Assembly (NCBI RefSeq): GCF_003121925.1
Contig: NZ_QEWR01000004.1
Coordinates: 124,001 to 188,000, forward strand
DNA length: 64,000 nucleotides
Origin: Ignatzschineria indica
GTDB taxonomy: Bacteria > Pseudomonadota > Gammaproteobacteria > Cardiobacteriales > Wohlfahrtiimonadaceae
Direction: 5' to 3'
Positions 8,960 to 17,440 of the stretch are shown here, piece after piece; position 1 is the stretch's first letter; every line of letters starts with the position of its first letter. The notes beneath the pieces were generated by a model. That model was not told the DNA's origin. It saw only the letters and a program-made list of their open reading frames with translations, and did not search any database. Both the position numbers and the translations under genes were made by a program.

Positions 8960-9781
8960 CTACAGCGAAAGATCCATATTATAGAGATCCATATTATCGG
9001 TAATAACCGAATCGACCCCCATTTTCAGTAATTTATTGATCTGTAAACATTCATTTGCAGTGTAGACCATAATAAAACCTCCCATCTGATGCACTTTTTC
9101 AATAATTTCGGAGGAGACAATCTGGTAGTTTAGAATAATTCCAGAACAGGATAATTGAGAGATCTGCTCAAAAATAGTCGCCTCCCCCTGAGACCAATCA
9201 TTCACAAGTAAGGCTCTTGGAATTTCTGGTGCAATCTCTTTGGCCCCTTGTAGTGCCTCTGGCGCAAAAGAGGAGAGAAGAAAAGGAGGCTGCGGTAAAT
9301 CAAGTATCTGTGATCGATATTCGATGATCTTTTTCTGGAGAAAACTTGCCGTTGCAACACCTGTTTTATAAGCTTCTCCAGGATTGGGTTTGATCTCTAC
9401 ATCAAGGAGATAGTGGTTATTAAGGATAAAATTGATCAGGCTTTCAAAGCGGGCGAGTGGTTCTCCGCTATATTGAGCAGAGTGCCAGCTTCCGGCATCT
9501 AGACGAGAGAGCGCATCCCAAGAATACTCATAAGCACTCCCTTTACCATTGGTGGTTCGCATTAAGGTCGTATCATGGAGCAGAAAGAGCTCTTGATCTT
9601 GTGAGAGCTTCACATCACATTCAAACATGGTAAAACCTTGCTGACTACCATAGCGGAATGCAGTTAATGTATTTTCGGGAGCCTCCTTACCGGCACCTCG
9701 ATGGGCAATCAGGGTGGGATAAGGGGAGGCGTTAGGATTAGTAAGCGTATGGGGAGTGGTCTCTTTTTCAACTCTTATCAT
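8960..9781 (-). CDS. ugpQ: Glycerophosphodiester phosphodiesterase
   Basis: 273 aa. Hydrolyses glycerophosphodiesters to sn-glycerol 3-phosphate and an alcohol in the cytoplasm. The GDPD TIM-barrel shows IAHRGAGKEAPENTLTAF (residues about 27-44, catalytic HRG and the ENT pair), FECDVKLSQDQELFLLHD (metal-binding E/D and the second catalytic His), and LLDVEIKPN near residue 128. No signal peptide is present, which fits the cytoplasmic UgpQ type rather than secreted GlpQ. It follows ugpC by 8 bp and is the last gene of the operon, the same order as in E. coli. Confidence 0.92.
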   Translation of the reverse strand: MIRVEKETTPHTLTNPNASPYPTLIAHRGAGKEAPENTLTAFRYGSQQGFTMFECDVKLSQDQELFLLHDTTLMRTTNGKGSAYEYSWDALSRLDAGSWHSAQYSGEPLARFESLINFILNNHYLLDVEIKPNPGEAYKTGVATASFLQKKIIEYRSQILDLPQPPFLLSSFAPEALQGAKEIAPEIPRALLVNDWSQGEATIFEQISQLSCSGIILNYQIVSSEIIEKVHQMGGFIMVYTANECLQINKLLKMGVDSVITDNMDLYNMDLSL

Positions 9782-9789
9782 AATGATCC

Positions 9790-10995
9790 TTAAAGTTTGG
9801 AGATGGAGTGATCTATTTCGATCCGTTGAGTAGTTATTGGATCAAACCAGAAGAGATGTTGCTCTGGAAATTGTAAGAAAAGTTTTTCTCGAGAACGATA
9901 TTGAGCGACTTTTTGAGCAGTATGGGGAATCTTGAGAGTAATCATCTCTCCGGCAAGATCACAATAGAGCAAGACCTCAGAGCCGAGATTCTCAGTGAGT
10001 GTTAGGTTTGCTTCAATGGGGAGGGAAGCGCTCTCTAAAGTGGAGTCTGTTGTCGGCATTTGAGTCGAATCTGAAACTGAGTTTGTAGCCGATTTTAGAG
10101 AGGACTCTAACGCCTTTGAAACTAAATGAATCTGCTCAGGGCGAATGCCTAAGATCCACTCTTTCTGCGCTTTTTTAAGTAGCTTTTGTGGAGCCCGAAC
10201 ACCATTGAGTCTCTCTTTTTTAAAATAGACTTCCTCTCTATCGATCGTAACAGGAAGAAGATTCATCGCCGGTGATCCCATAAAATGTGCAACAAAGGTG
10301 GAAGCGGGCTGATGAAAGATCTCCTCAGGTGTACCAAATTGCTCAATATTGCCATTATTTAAGATAATCATTCGGTCAGCAAGTGTCATTGCTTCTGTCT
10401 GATCGTGAGTGACATAGAGGGAGGTAATACCAATCTCATTATGGCGACGACGGATCTCTAAACGAGTAGAGGTTCGGAGTTTAGCATCTAGATTGGAGAG
10501 GGGCTCATCAAAGAGAAAGAGTTTTGGTTGCCGGACAATAGCACGTCCCATGGCAACTCTTTGCCGCTGCCCGCCGGAAAGGGCATTCGGTTTTTTATCA
10601 AGATGCATCTCAATATCAAGCATTCTTGCGGTCTCTTGAATACGTCGCTCAATCTCTGCTTTAGGCATTTTTGCTAATTTAACGCCATAAGCCATATTTT
10701 CTCTGACACTCATATGAGGATAGAGCGCATAATTTTGAAAGACCATCGCAATATCCCGCTGGGAAGGTTCTAAATGGGTAACATCCTGATCACCTATTAT
10801 AATTGTACCGCTTGAAGCCGCCTCTAAACCTGCGATAACACGGAGTAGCGTCGATTTTCCACAGCCTGAGGGGCCAACAACGACAATAAATTCTCCGTCA
10901 GTAATATCGATATCGATCCCTTTTAAGATGGGAGGACCTGGATTTCGTTTAGAACCATAATGTTTAGTAATTCCTTTCAATGTTACGCTTGCCAC
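9790..10995 (-). CDS. ugpC: Glycerol-3-phosphate ABC transporter ATPase
   Basis: 401 aa. Energises uptake of sn-glycerol 3-phosphate and glycerophosphodiesters by UgpAE. Visible: Walker [10 protein letters not shown] (about 42-50), Q-loop [14 protein letters not shown], signature [15 protein letters not shown], Walker [15 protein letters not shown]-loop VTHDQTEAM, then the C-terminal MalK-like regulatory TOBE domain from about residue 240. A Ser/Thr-rich insertion of about 25 residues (near 300-330) lies inside that domain. It is separated from ugpE by 179 bp, the only large gap in the operon, so an internal promoter or processing site is possible there. Confidence 0.93.
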   Translation of the reverse strand: MASVTLKGITKHYGSKRNPGPPILKGIDIDITDGEFIVVVGPSGCGKSTLLRVIAGLEAASSGTIIIGDQDVTHLEPSQRDIAMVFQNYALYPHMSVRENMAYGVKLAKMPKAEIERRIQETARMLDIEMHLDKKPNALSGGQRQRVAMGRAIVRQPKLFLFDEPLSNLDAKLRTSTRLEIRRRHNEIGITSLYVTHDQTEAMTLADRMIILNNGNIEQFGTPEEIFHQPASTFVAHFMGSPAMNLLPVTIDREEVYFKKERLNGVRAPQKLLKKAQKEWILGIRPEQIHLVSKALESSLKSATNSVSDSTQMPTTDSTLESASLPIEANLTLTENLGSEVLLYCDLAGEMITLKIPHTAQKVAQYRSREKLFLQFPEQHLFWFDPITTQRIEIDHSISKL

Positions 10996-11174
10996 TTTAA
11001 TAGATCCTTTCTATTGATTTGATAATTTTCTTTGTCGATTATCTATTTCTATCTTCTGTTTCTTCTCAGCTTCCCGTTAGCTTTCCCTCAGCTTTTTATT
11101 ATCGTTTTATGACCGTTTTATGACCGTTTTATCACTGTTTTTCGGCGCTCTTACCAACTAGCTGCTAAGATCAG
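10996..11174. repeat. ugpE-ugpC spacer with 11-bp tandem repeat
   Basis: Within the 179-bp gap, an 11-mer related to GTTTTATGACC is repeated about three times at 11104-11140. The minus-strand RBS of ugpC lies at the left end. No clear terminator or promoter was identified. Confidence 0.5.
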
Positions 11175-12020
11175 TTACTTTTCGCTATCGATTAATCCCT
11201 TCACAAGCCATCTTTGCATAATGAGGATAACTGCCATCGGCGGGATTAACATTAAAATGGTAGTTGCCATCACAATATTCCAATCGACCAGAGCATCTCC
11301 GGATCCCATCATCTGCCGTAATCCTACCGAGATCGGGAACATCTCTTCACGAGTTGTCATTAAGAGTGGCCAGAGATACTGATTCCAGCCGTAGATAAAT
11401 TGAATGACAAAGAGCGCTGCAATTGTCGGTGTAGAGAGGGGAAGAAGAATATCTTTAAAGAAGCGCATCGCACTAGCGCCATCGATCCTTGCTGCCTCTA
11501 ATAACTCATCGGGGACGGTGCTATAAAATTGCCGAAAGAGGAAAGTTGCTGTTGCCGAGGCAATGAGGGGGATCGTTAAGCCGGCATAGCTATTGAGCAT
11601 ATGTAGATTCGCTACCACATCAAAGGTAGGAATAATACGAACCTCTACGGGGAGCATCAAGGTAATAAAGATAATCCAGAAGAGGATGATTCTGCCGGGA
11701 AAGCGGAAATAGACAATTGCAAATGCCGATGTGATTGAGATTGCGATTTTGCCTATGGCGATGATTAAGGTCATCACCAGAGAGATCCAGAGCATTTTCC
11801 CTGCGGAGAGTGAACTACGTTTTCCATCACCTAATAGCGCTACTTTATAGTTCTCCCAAAAGTGATCTCCAGGAAGGAGTGAGAGAGGGACATTGACGAC
11901 CTCTTCTGCACTCTGCGTTGAAGCAATAATAGCAATATAGATAGGGAAGCAGACCATTAGAAGCGCAATGATAATGGTAAGGTGCGCTAATATTTTGAGT
12001 CCTTTACGATTTTCAATCAT
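11175..12020 (-). CDS. ugpE: Glycerol-3-phosphate ABC transporter permease UgpE
   Basis: 281 aa, six predicted membrane segments. Forms the translocation channel with UgpA. The coupling EAA motif is visible as EAARIDGASAMRFFKDILLPL (about residues 179-199). N-terminal segment LAHLTIIIALLMVCFPIYIA. Starts 2 bp after the end of ugpA, so translation is coupled. The length equals E. coli UgpE (281 aa). Confidence 0.93.
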   Translation of the reverse strand: MIENRKGLKILAHLTIIIALLMVCFPIYIAIIASTQSAEEVVNVPLSLLPGDHFWENYKVALLGDGKRSSLSAGKMLWISLVMTLIIAIGKIAISITSAFAIVYFRFPGRIILFWIIFITLMLPVEVRIIPTFDVVANLHMLNSYAGLTIPLIASATATFLFRQFYSTVPDELLEAARIDGASAMRFFKDILLPLSTPTIAALFVIQFIYGWNQYLWPLLMTTREEMFPISVGLRQMMGSGDALVDWNIVMATTILMLIPPMAVILIMQRWLVKGLIDSEK

Positions 12021-12022
12021 TC

Positions 12023-12898
12023 TTAAGCTCCTCTCTTATCGATATAGCGAAATTGAACGACCGTTAGGAGAAGTACAAATCCCATCAATACGATCGATTG
12101 TGCTGCGGAACTGCCATAATTCATGCTCTTAAAGCCATCGAAGTAGATACGATAGACCAGAGTGGATGTAGCATTGCCAGGGCCTCCTTCTGTTAAAGCG
12201 TCGATAATGGCGAAGGTATCGAAGAAGACATAGACAATATTGATAACGCAGAGAAAGAAGGTTGTCGGCCATAAGAGGGGGAATTCAATAGTGAAAAATC
12301 GACGCCAAGGGCCGGCACCATCGATTGCTGCCGCTTCAGAGAGGGATTTAGGGATCGCTTGTAGTCCGGCATAGAAGAAGAGAAAGTTATAGGAGATCTG
12401 CTTCCAGATAGAAGCCATAATCACAAGCCACATCGCTTGATTGGCATTGAGCTGATGGTTCCATGTGATCCCTATTTTGCTCAGTAGATAGGTGATGAGC
12501 CCAAATCCTGGGGCAAACATGAAGGTCCAGAGAACCCCCACCACTATGGGGGAAACCGCATAGGGAAGAATCAGCGCCGTCCGGTAGAGATGGACTCCTT
12601 TTGTAACTTTCTGCATAAAGAAAGCGAGTAGAAGCGCAATGGTTAAGCCTAAAAATGTAACCCAAAAAGAGAAGTAGAGTGTGGTGTAGATCGCTTCTCG
12701 ATAGATGGGGTTTTGAAAGAGGGTGATAAAATTTTCAAAGCCGACCCACTCTCGACTCAAACCGAAGATATCTTCTAGCTGAAAGCTCTGAATCATCGCC
12801 TGTACAGCGGGCCAGTAGAAGAAGAGAGCAATCACCAATAGCTGTGGAATAATGAGAATCCAGGGGAGCCAACGATGCTCTTTAAAGTATAGTTTCAT
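12023..12898 (-). CDS. ugpA: Glycerol-3-phosphate ABC transporter permease UgpA
   Basis: 291 aa, MalF-like permease with six membrane segments; partner of UgpE. The EAA coupling loop reads SEAAAIDGAGPWRRFFTI near residues 187-204. LTEGGPGNATSTLVY close to the C-terminus is typical of the family. It lies 110 bp after ugpB on the minus strand, with no terminator seen between them, so it belongs to the ugp operon. Confidence 0.93.
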   Translation of the reverse strand: MKLYFKEHRWLPWILIIPQLLVIALFFYWPAVQAMIQSFQLEDIFGLSREWVGFENFITLFQNPIYREAIYTTLYFSFWVTFLGLTIALLLAFFMQKVTKGVHLYRTALILPYAVSPIVVGVLWTFMFAPGFGLITYLLSKIGITWNHQLNANQAMWLVIMASIWKQISYNFLFFYAGLQAIPKSLSEAAAIDGAGPWRRFFTIEFPLLWPTTFFLCVINIVYVFFDTFAIIDALTEGGPGNATSTLVYRIYFDGFKSMNYGSSAAQSIVLMGFVLLLTVVQFRYIDKRGA

Positions 12899-13008
12899 AA
12901 TTTTCCAACTTCATTATTGAGGAAATAGAGAAGAGCGGTTAACGCCATTATTTTGGGCGATAAAAAACGAAGCGATCTTAGTAATCGCCCCGTTTAGAAT
13001 GATGAAGA

Positions 13009-14328
13009 TTATCGATTATTGACGCGTTCAAAGCGACGGAGTAACTCATTGCCTCGTTTAACAATATTGTTGAGAGCATCCTCTGGACTCTTTTTCCCTG
13101 TCCAGATCTGCTCTGTCTCTTCATCGACAATCGCACGGATCTGAAGCATATTGCCTAAACGGATACCGCGTGTATTGTCAGTAGCTTTCCGTATCATCTG
13201 TTCTACAGGCACATTGGCACCCGGATTTTCTTCATAGAAGCCGCTTGCTTCTGTAATTTCAAAAGCAGCTTTTGTGACGGGGAGATAGCCGGTACGCATA
13301 TGGCTTGCGGCTTGAATCTCAGGTTGAGAGATATAATCAAAAAATTGAGCAACGCCTCGATAATGATCTGCTGGCTTGCCATTCATCACCCAGAGACTTG
13401 CTCCACCAATAACGGTATTTTGGGGAGTACCTTCAACATCGGCATAGTAGGGGAGGGTCGATTCACCAAATTCAAATTTCGCATCTCGTTTCAAACCGGC
13501 ATAACTTGCGGAAGAGCCAAAGGTGATTGCACACTCTCCTGACCTAAAGGCAGGGCCTGCTTCACTTGCGCGTCCTTTATAGTGAAATAATCCCTCTTTT
13601 GCCATCTCATCGAGATTGTTGAAGTGACGTAATTGGAGTGGCTTATTGATCAGTAGCTCTGTATCTAAGCCATCAAAACCATTATTTTCAGAGGCGTAAG
13701 GGGCATTATGCCATGCCGAGAAACTTTCAAGCTGTGTCCATCCCATCCATTCAGTTGTCATAGGGCAGGAGACCCCAGCGGATTTTAATGTTTCAGTGGC
13801 TTTACGCACTTCAGCCCAGGTTTTAGGAGGGTTGTCTGCATCTAATCCTGCTTTTTTAAACGCATCCTTATTGTAGTACATTACTGTTGTTGAGCTATTG
13901 AAGGGAAGTGATAACAGCTCTCCATTCGGTGCCGTATAGTAACTTGCTACCGCGGGAATATAGCTATTGAGATCGAAGGGAATCCCATTTTCTTGCATAA
14001 TCTCTGTCACTGATTTTGTAACACCATCGGCATAGATCATCGAGGCGGTTCCAACTTCATAAACCTGAAGAATATCGGGAGCCTCTCCAGCCCTAACAGC
14101 AGCGACTCCGGCTGTCATCGATTGTTCATATCCCCCTTTATAGGTTGGAATGACTCTAAATTCAGTTTGGGATTCGTTAAAACCTTCAGCTAAATCATTA
14201 ACCCAATCGGTGAGTGCGCCATCCATTGAATGCCACCACTCAATCTCTGTCTGTGCTACTGCACTTTGTGCAAAGAGCGTAACACTTAGTAGTGAGAGTG
14301 CGGTGATTTTTTTAACCTTCAGTTGCAT
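13009..14328 (-). CDS. ugpB: Glycerol-3-phosphate-binding protein UgpB
   Basis: 439 aa, ATG preceded by GGAG. Signal peptide of about 25 residues ending QSAVA, then the mature start QTEIEWWHSMDG, a hallmark of UgpB. Captures sn-glycerol 3-phosphate and glycerophosphodiesters in the periplasm. Further family segments: GEAPDILQVYEVGTASM, LPFNSSTTVMYYNKDAF, FRSGECAITFGSSASYAG, and VIGGASLWVM. It is the first gene of the operon, directly behind a Pho-box-type promoter, so phosphate-starvation control is likely. Confidence 0.93.
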   Translation of the reverse strand: MQLKVKKITALSLLSVTLFAQSAVAQTEIEWWHSMDGALTDWVNDLAEGFNESQTEFRVIPTYKGGYEQSMTAGVAAVRAGEAPDILQVYEVGTASMIYADGVTKSVTEIMQENGIPFDLNSYIPAVASYYTAPNGELLSLPFNSSTTVMYYNKDAFKKAGLDADNPPKTWAEVRKATETLKSAGVSCPMTTEWMGWTQLESFSAWHNAPYASENNGFDGLDTELLINKPLQLRHFNNLDEMAKEGLFHYKGRASEAGPAFRSGECAITFGSSASYAGLKRDAKFEFGESTLPYYADVEGTPQNTVIGGASLWVMNGKPADHYRGVAQFFDYISQPEIQAASHMRTGYLPVTKAAFEITEASGFYEENPGANVPVEQMIRKATDNTRGIRLGNMLQIRAIVDEETEQIWTGKKSPEDALNNIVKRGNELLRRFERVNNR

Positions 14329-14374
14329 AATGTCTCCTCAAAAGTATCGATGATGTGGTTAAGAATACTTTTGA

Positions 14375-14408
14375 AGTATAAAAACTCTTTATGACAATCG
14401 TTTAACAA
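14375..14408 (-). promoter_or_regulatory. Pho-box-type promoter of the ugp operon
   Basis: On the minus strand TTGTTAA (14402-14408) and TTGTCAT (14391-14397) are 7-mers spaced by 4 bp, the spacing of PhoB half-sites (consensus CTGTCAT). Exactly 10 bp further lies TATACT (14375-14380) as a -10 box, the distance found in E. coli Pho promoters. The downstream half-site matches 6 of 7 bases, the upstream one 4 of 7. Confidence 0.6.
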
Positions 14409-14422
14409 CGATAGAATTGGTA

Positions 14423-14482
14423 TAAAAAAGACCTTAAGTTCATCAGAACACCCGATAAGGTGGCTCGATCGCTTAAGGTCTT
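14423..14482 (-). terminator. Terminator of the TauE/SafE-like gene
   Basis: Perfect 11-bp arms AAGACCTTAAG (14429-14439) and CTTAAGGTCTT (14472-14482) surround a smaller hairpin CACC-CGATAA-GGTG. On the minus strand the stem runs directly into a T-run (TTTTTTAT), as expected for an intrinsic terminator of the gene ending at 14560. Confidence 0.75.
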
Positions 14483-14559
14483 AATAGTATTGATATTTTG
14501 ATTATTAATGTTTCGGTTCTTAATATTTATTGAGAAGATTCTCTATGAGAAACTTTCCA

Positions 14560-15423
14560 TTAATGGCTCGAAGATTTTTGGTCCGAGTTGTTCGGCATGG
14601 AATCTTTCATCGATTTTTGCATTGAGTTCTCCCCTTGCTCCATCTTCTTACCATGACTCATTCCCCCTTTTTGCATCTGCTCTAATACTTCTGCGGCACT
14701 CATCTCACCTTCTCGCACTTTGTGGGTCTGCTCACTCACCATCGCGGCGCGTTTAGTTACCTTCTCTTGCGGTGCAATCCAGCCGAGATAGTAGATCGCC
14801 ATTGCTAAAACGAGTATGCCGGCAAGGATACGAATTCCTTTTTTGGCAAAAAAGTGGCCGATATAATTACCAAAGATAGCTAAGCCCAACATAATAGGGA
14901 GTGTTCCGAGCCCAAAAGCAAACATAATGCCGGCAGATTTTGCGACTGAGCCGGCACCCATTGCCACTGCGAGAGGACCATAGACCGCGCCACAGGGGAG
15001 AAGCCCCCAGATCATCCCCACTAGATAGGTTCCTTTTGCTGTTCGAATCGGGAAGAAGCGTTGTGAGAAGCGTTGAATCGGTTTCCAGATATGTTGGAAG
15101 GGGCGCTCAATAAATCCTAAAAATTGGGGAAGCCCAAAGAGTTGGAGCGCAATAAGGATCATAATAATCCCGGCGATATAACGAATCACATATTGAATTG
15201 AGGTGATATCGGAGACCGAGGCGGCAATCAATCCCCCTAATACACCTAAGAGGGTATAGGTAGAGATACGGCCAAGGTTATAGAGAATGGCTGCCGGAAT
15301 ACGTTTATAGGAGTTGTTCATTCCCAAGATACCAATTACCGGACCACACATCCCCACACAGTGGGTCTGTGCCGCAAAACCGATAAAGAAGGCGCCGGAG
15401 AGCATCGCAATAAATTCAGTCAT
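14560..15423 (-). CDS. Sulfite exporter TauE/SafE-family membrane protein
   Basis: 287 aa. Six or more membrane segments. The first carries AAQTHCVGMCGPVIG, the HCxGMCGP motif of the UreH_2/TauE-SafE branch often found near cytochrome oxidase and heavy-metal handling genes. A second conserved patch, GLLPCGAVYGPLAVAMGAGS, lies near residues 136-155. The last 60 residues form a hydrophilic tail very rich in Met, His, Lys and Ser (MSHGKK, MQKSMKDSMP), a possible metal-binding extension. The transported species is not known. Nothing in the neighbourhood (ugp operon, quinone oxidoreductase) explains its role. Confidence 0.75.
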   Translation of the reverse strand: MTEFIAMLSGAFFIGFAAQTHCVGMCGPVIGILGMNNSYKRIPAAILYNLGRISTYTLLGVLGGLIAASVSDITSIQYVIRYIAGIIMILIALQLFGLPQFLGFIERPFQHIWKPIQRFSQRFFPIRTAKGTYLVGMIWGLLPCGAVYGPLAVAMGAGSVAKSAGIMFAFGLGTLPIMLGLAIFGNYIGHFFAKKGIRILAGILVLAMAIYYLGWIAPQEKVTKRAAMVSEQTHKVREGEMSAAEVLEQMQKGGMSHGKKMEQGENSMQKSMKDSMPNNSDQKSSSH

Positions 15424-15991
15424 AATTAAGAGATTACCTCATAGTTAAGGATGGGGTGGATAGTTCATCTAAATAGTTAATCTAATCATTCCATCTAGTC
15501 AGTCAATTCAGTCAGTCAATCTAAGCAGGCCGCTTAAAGAGATTCGCTAAAGAGATTACTCAAGTAGTGAATCTCAATAGAAGATCTATATAAGAGGATC
15601 TATAAAGATGATCTATATAAGAGGAACTCTATCAAAGTCTGTCGAGAGTATCGCTGTAGAGACCCGTTAGTCGATCTTACTGATAAGATTTAATGAGTAT
15701 AAGGTGAATAAGTACTTCTTATAGTGATCTAAGTCTTAATCATTGCCTTCAATAGACAACTTGACTAGACAACTTTAGTTAAAAGAGTTATTCGCACCTT
15801 TAGATGCTCTTTGGGGATTCTACATAGCACCTCTCAAGGGCGTTCCTAGATAGATAGTCTAAATAGATAATGTAAATCGATAGAATGAAATAACCTCTTA
15901 TTGTAATCTTTTATAGAAATAAAAGAAGCGAGGAATCCTCGCTTTCTCTCTTAATTTTGTTTTAAATCACGCTTTGCTTTCTAAAATGCCG
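15424..15991. other. Intergenic region, repeat-rich
   Basis: No gene found. Short direct repeats occur: AGTCAGTCAAT twice near 15497-15520, and GATCTATATAAGAGGA at about 15582 and 15609. The terminator of the oxidoreductase gene lies at the right end (15925-15945). The promoter of the TauE-like gene is presumably in the left half. Confidence 0.5.
15915..15945 (-). terminator. Terminator of the quinone oxidoreductase gene
   Basis: AAGCGAGG (15926-15933) pairs with CCTCGCTT (15937-15944) across a three-base loop; the minus strand continues CTTTTATTTC, a moderate U-tract. Confidence 0.7.
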
Positions 15992-16960
15992 TTAAGGAAT
16001 CAGAACTGCTGAGCCGATAATCTCTCGATTCTCTAATGCTTGATGGGCACGACCGACCTCCGATAATGGGAACTTTTGTTGTAAAGAGAGCTTAATCTTT
16101 CCACTGCTGAGTGCAAGAAACCAACGATCCATCACCGTTCGATAGCGCTCTTTTGTTGAGGTATAGGCATTGAGGTTAGGGCGCGTTAGAAAGAGGCTCC
16201 CTTTCTCTAAAAGCAGGAGTGGAGAGATCGCCGGTGGCGCACCTGATGCATTACCAAAAGAGACCATCATGCCTAAAGGTTTTAAGGTATCGAGCGAGGG
16301 AATAAAGGTCTCTTTCCCAACGCCATCATAGACAACGTCAACCCCTTCAGGGATAAATTGACGCACCTTTTCTACAAAATTCTCTGTACGATAATTGATG
16401 ACAAGATCCGCTCCTAAAGCGCGAACCACGTCTGCTTTCTCCTCAGTACTCACTGTTGTGATCACGGTAGCACCGATCGCTTTTGCCCACTGAATCAGAA
16501 TCTGGCCAACACCGCCGGCGCCGGCATGGATTAAAGTGGTATGTTCCGGCTTGAGTTGAAAGAGATCGAAGAGCAGATAGCTTGCTGTACCCCCTCTAAT
16601 AAGGGAGGAAGCGGCCTCTTCATAAGAGATACTACTAGGAATTTTAATGAGGCGATCGGTAGCAATATTGCGTTCTGAGGCATAAGCACCTAAAACACTC
16701 GCATAGCAGACACGATCTCCAATATTAAATTGGGTGACATTTTTCCCGACCGCAGTAATAATGCCGGCACCCTCCTGCCCAATGACGGTGGGCGTCTCTA
16801 AAGCATAGAGTCCATCGCGATGGTAGGTATCGATAAAGTTGAGCCCAATCGCTTTCTGCTCAATACGTACCTCCCCCTCTTTTGGCGCTGGAAGGGTGAT
16901 TTCAACCTTCTCAAAATTAGAGATATCTCCCTGTTCTTTTAAGATAATTTGGTAACTCAT
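15992..16960 (-). CDS. NADPH:quinone oxidoreductase, zinc-independent
   Basis: 322 aa when started at the ATG at 16960, which follows GAGGAGA at good spacing; an in-frame extension of 42 codons upstream has no RBS and unlike composition. Medium-chain dehydrogenase fold of the QOR/Qor branch: IGLNFIDTYHRDGLY, GQEGAGIITAVG and the NADPH Rossmann motif HAGAGGVGQILIQWAKAIGA. The catalytic and structural zinc cysteines of alcohol dehydrogenases are absent. LVINYRTENF and VYDGVGKETF are typical. One- or two-electron reduction of quinones is the known family activity; the physiological substrate is open. Confidence 0.88.
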   Translation of the reverse strand: MSYQIILKEQGDISNFEKVEITLPAPKEGEVRIEQKAIGLNFIDTYHRDGLYALETPTVIGQEGAGIITAVGKNVTQFNIGDRVCYASVLGAYASERNIATDRLIKIPSSISYEEAASSLIRGGTASYLLFDLFQLKPEHTTLIHAGAGGVGQILIQWAKAIGATVITTVSTEEKADVVRALGADLVINYRTENFVEKVRQFIPEGVDVVYDGVGKETFIPSLDTLKPLGMMVSFGNASGAPPAISPLLLLEKGSLFLTRPNLNAYTSTKERYRTVMDRWFLALSSGKIKLSLQQKFPLSEVGRAHQALENREIIGSAVLIP

Positions 16961-17440
16961 TCTTTTCTCCTCTGTTGATGATGGTGGCCAAATATTTTTG
17001 GCCGACCTATTTATATGAAGTTTTGTTGCTGATTCTATTGCTGATATTAGTGAATGTATGAATGAATATTGGATACGCTTTACCATATCACGGTGTTAAT
17101 GGGGATGTCAGGTGTTACTAAGATCAATCGGGATCAGATATTATGATCTCCATAAAGCGTTTATCGGAAGATTCTCTGAAAGTGGCTTGCGCTCTTTTTC
17201 CAGGGTGCGTGAAATAATTCTCGCCTGATGAGGATCAATTTAGTGGAATATGGGGTAGAATATCGGGGAAATTATTTGTAAACAGATCGGTGATCGAGCC
17301 TTTTTATAGGGTGATTGTGGGATCGATGCGCAGGGAAAGAGAGGGTTCTCTTTCGTGATACTGCTTTGATTGCTATATTGATTCTTATTGAATCCCTTCG
17401 CTCGTTCATCTTGTCGTCTTTATATAAGGGTTAAAATTAT
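16961..17440. other. Intergenic region between divergent qor-like gene and ettA
   Basis: 480 bp without a gene. It should hold two divergent promoters. TATATAAGGG at about 17421 lies close to the ettA start and ATATTGATTCTTATTGAAT around 17372 is a short inverted repeat. I could not assign promoter boxes with confidence. Confidence 0.4.

Noticed and set aside
16961-17086. 42-codon N-terminal extension of the quinone oxidoreductase
   Set aside because: No RBS at the far start; the ATG at 16960 has GAGGAGA and gives the family-typical N-terminus and length.
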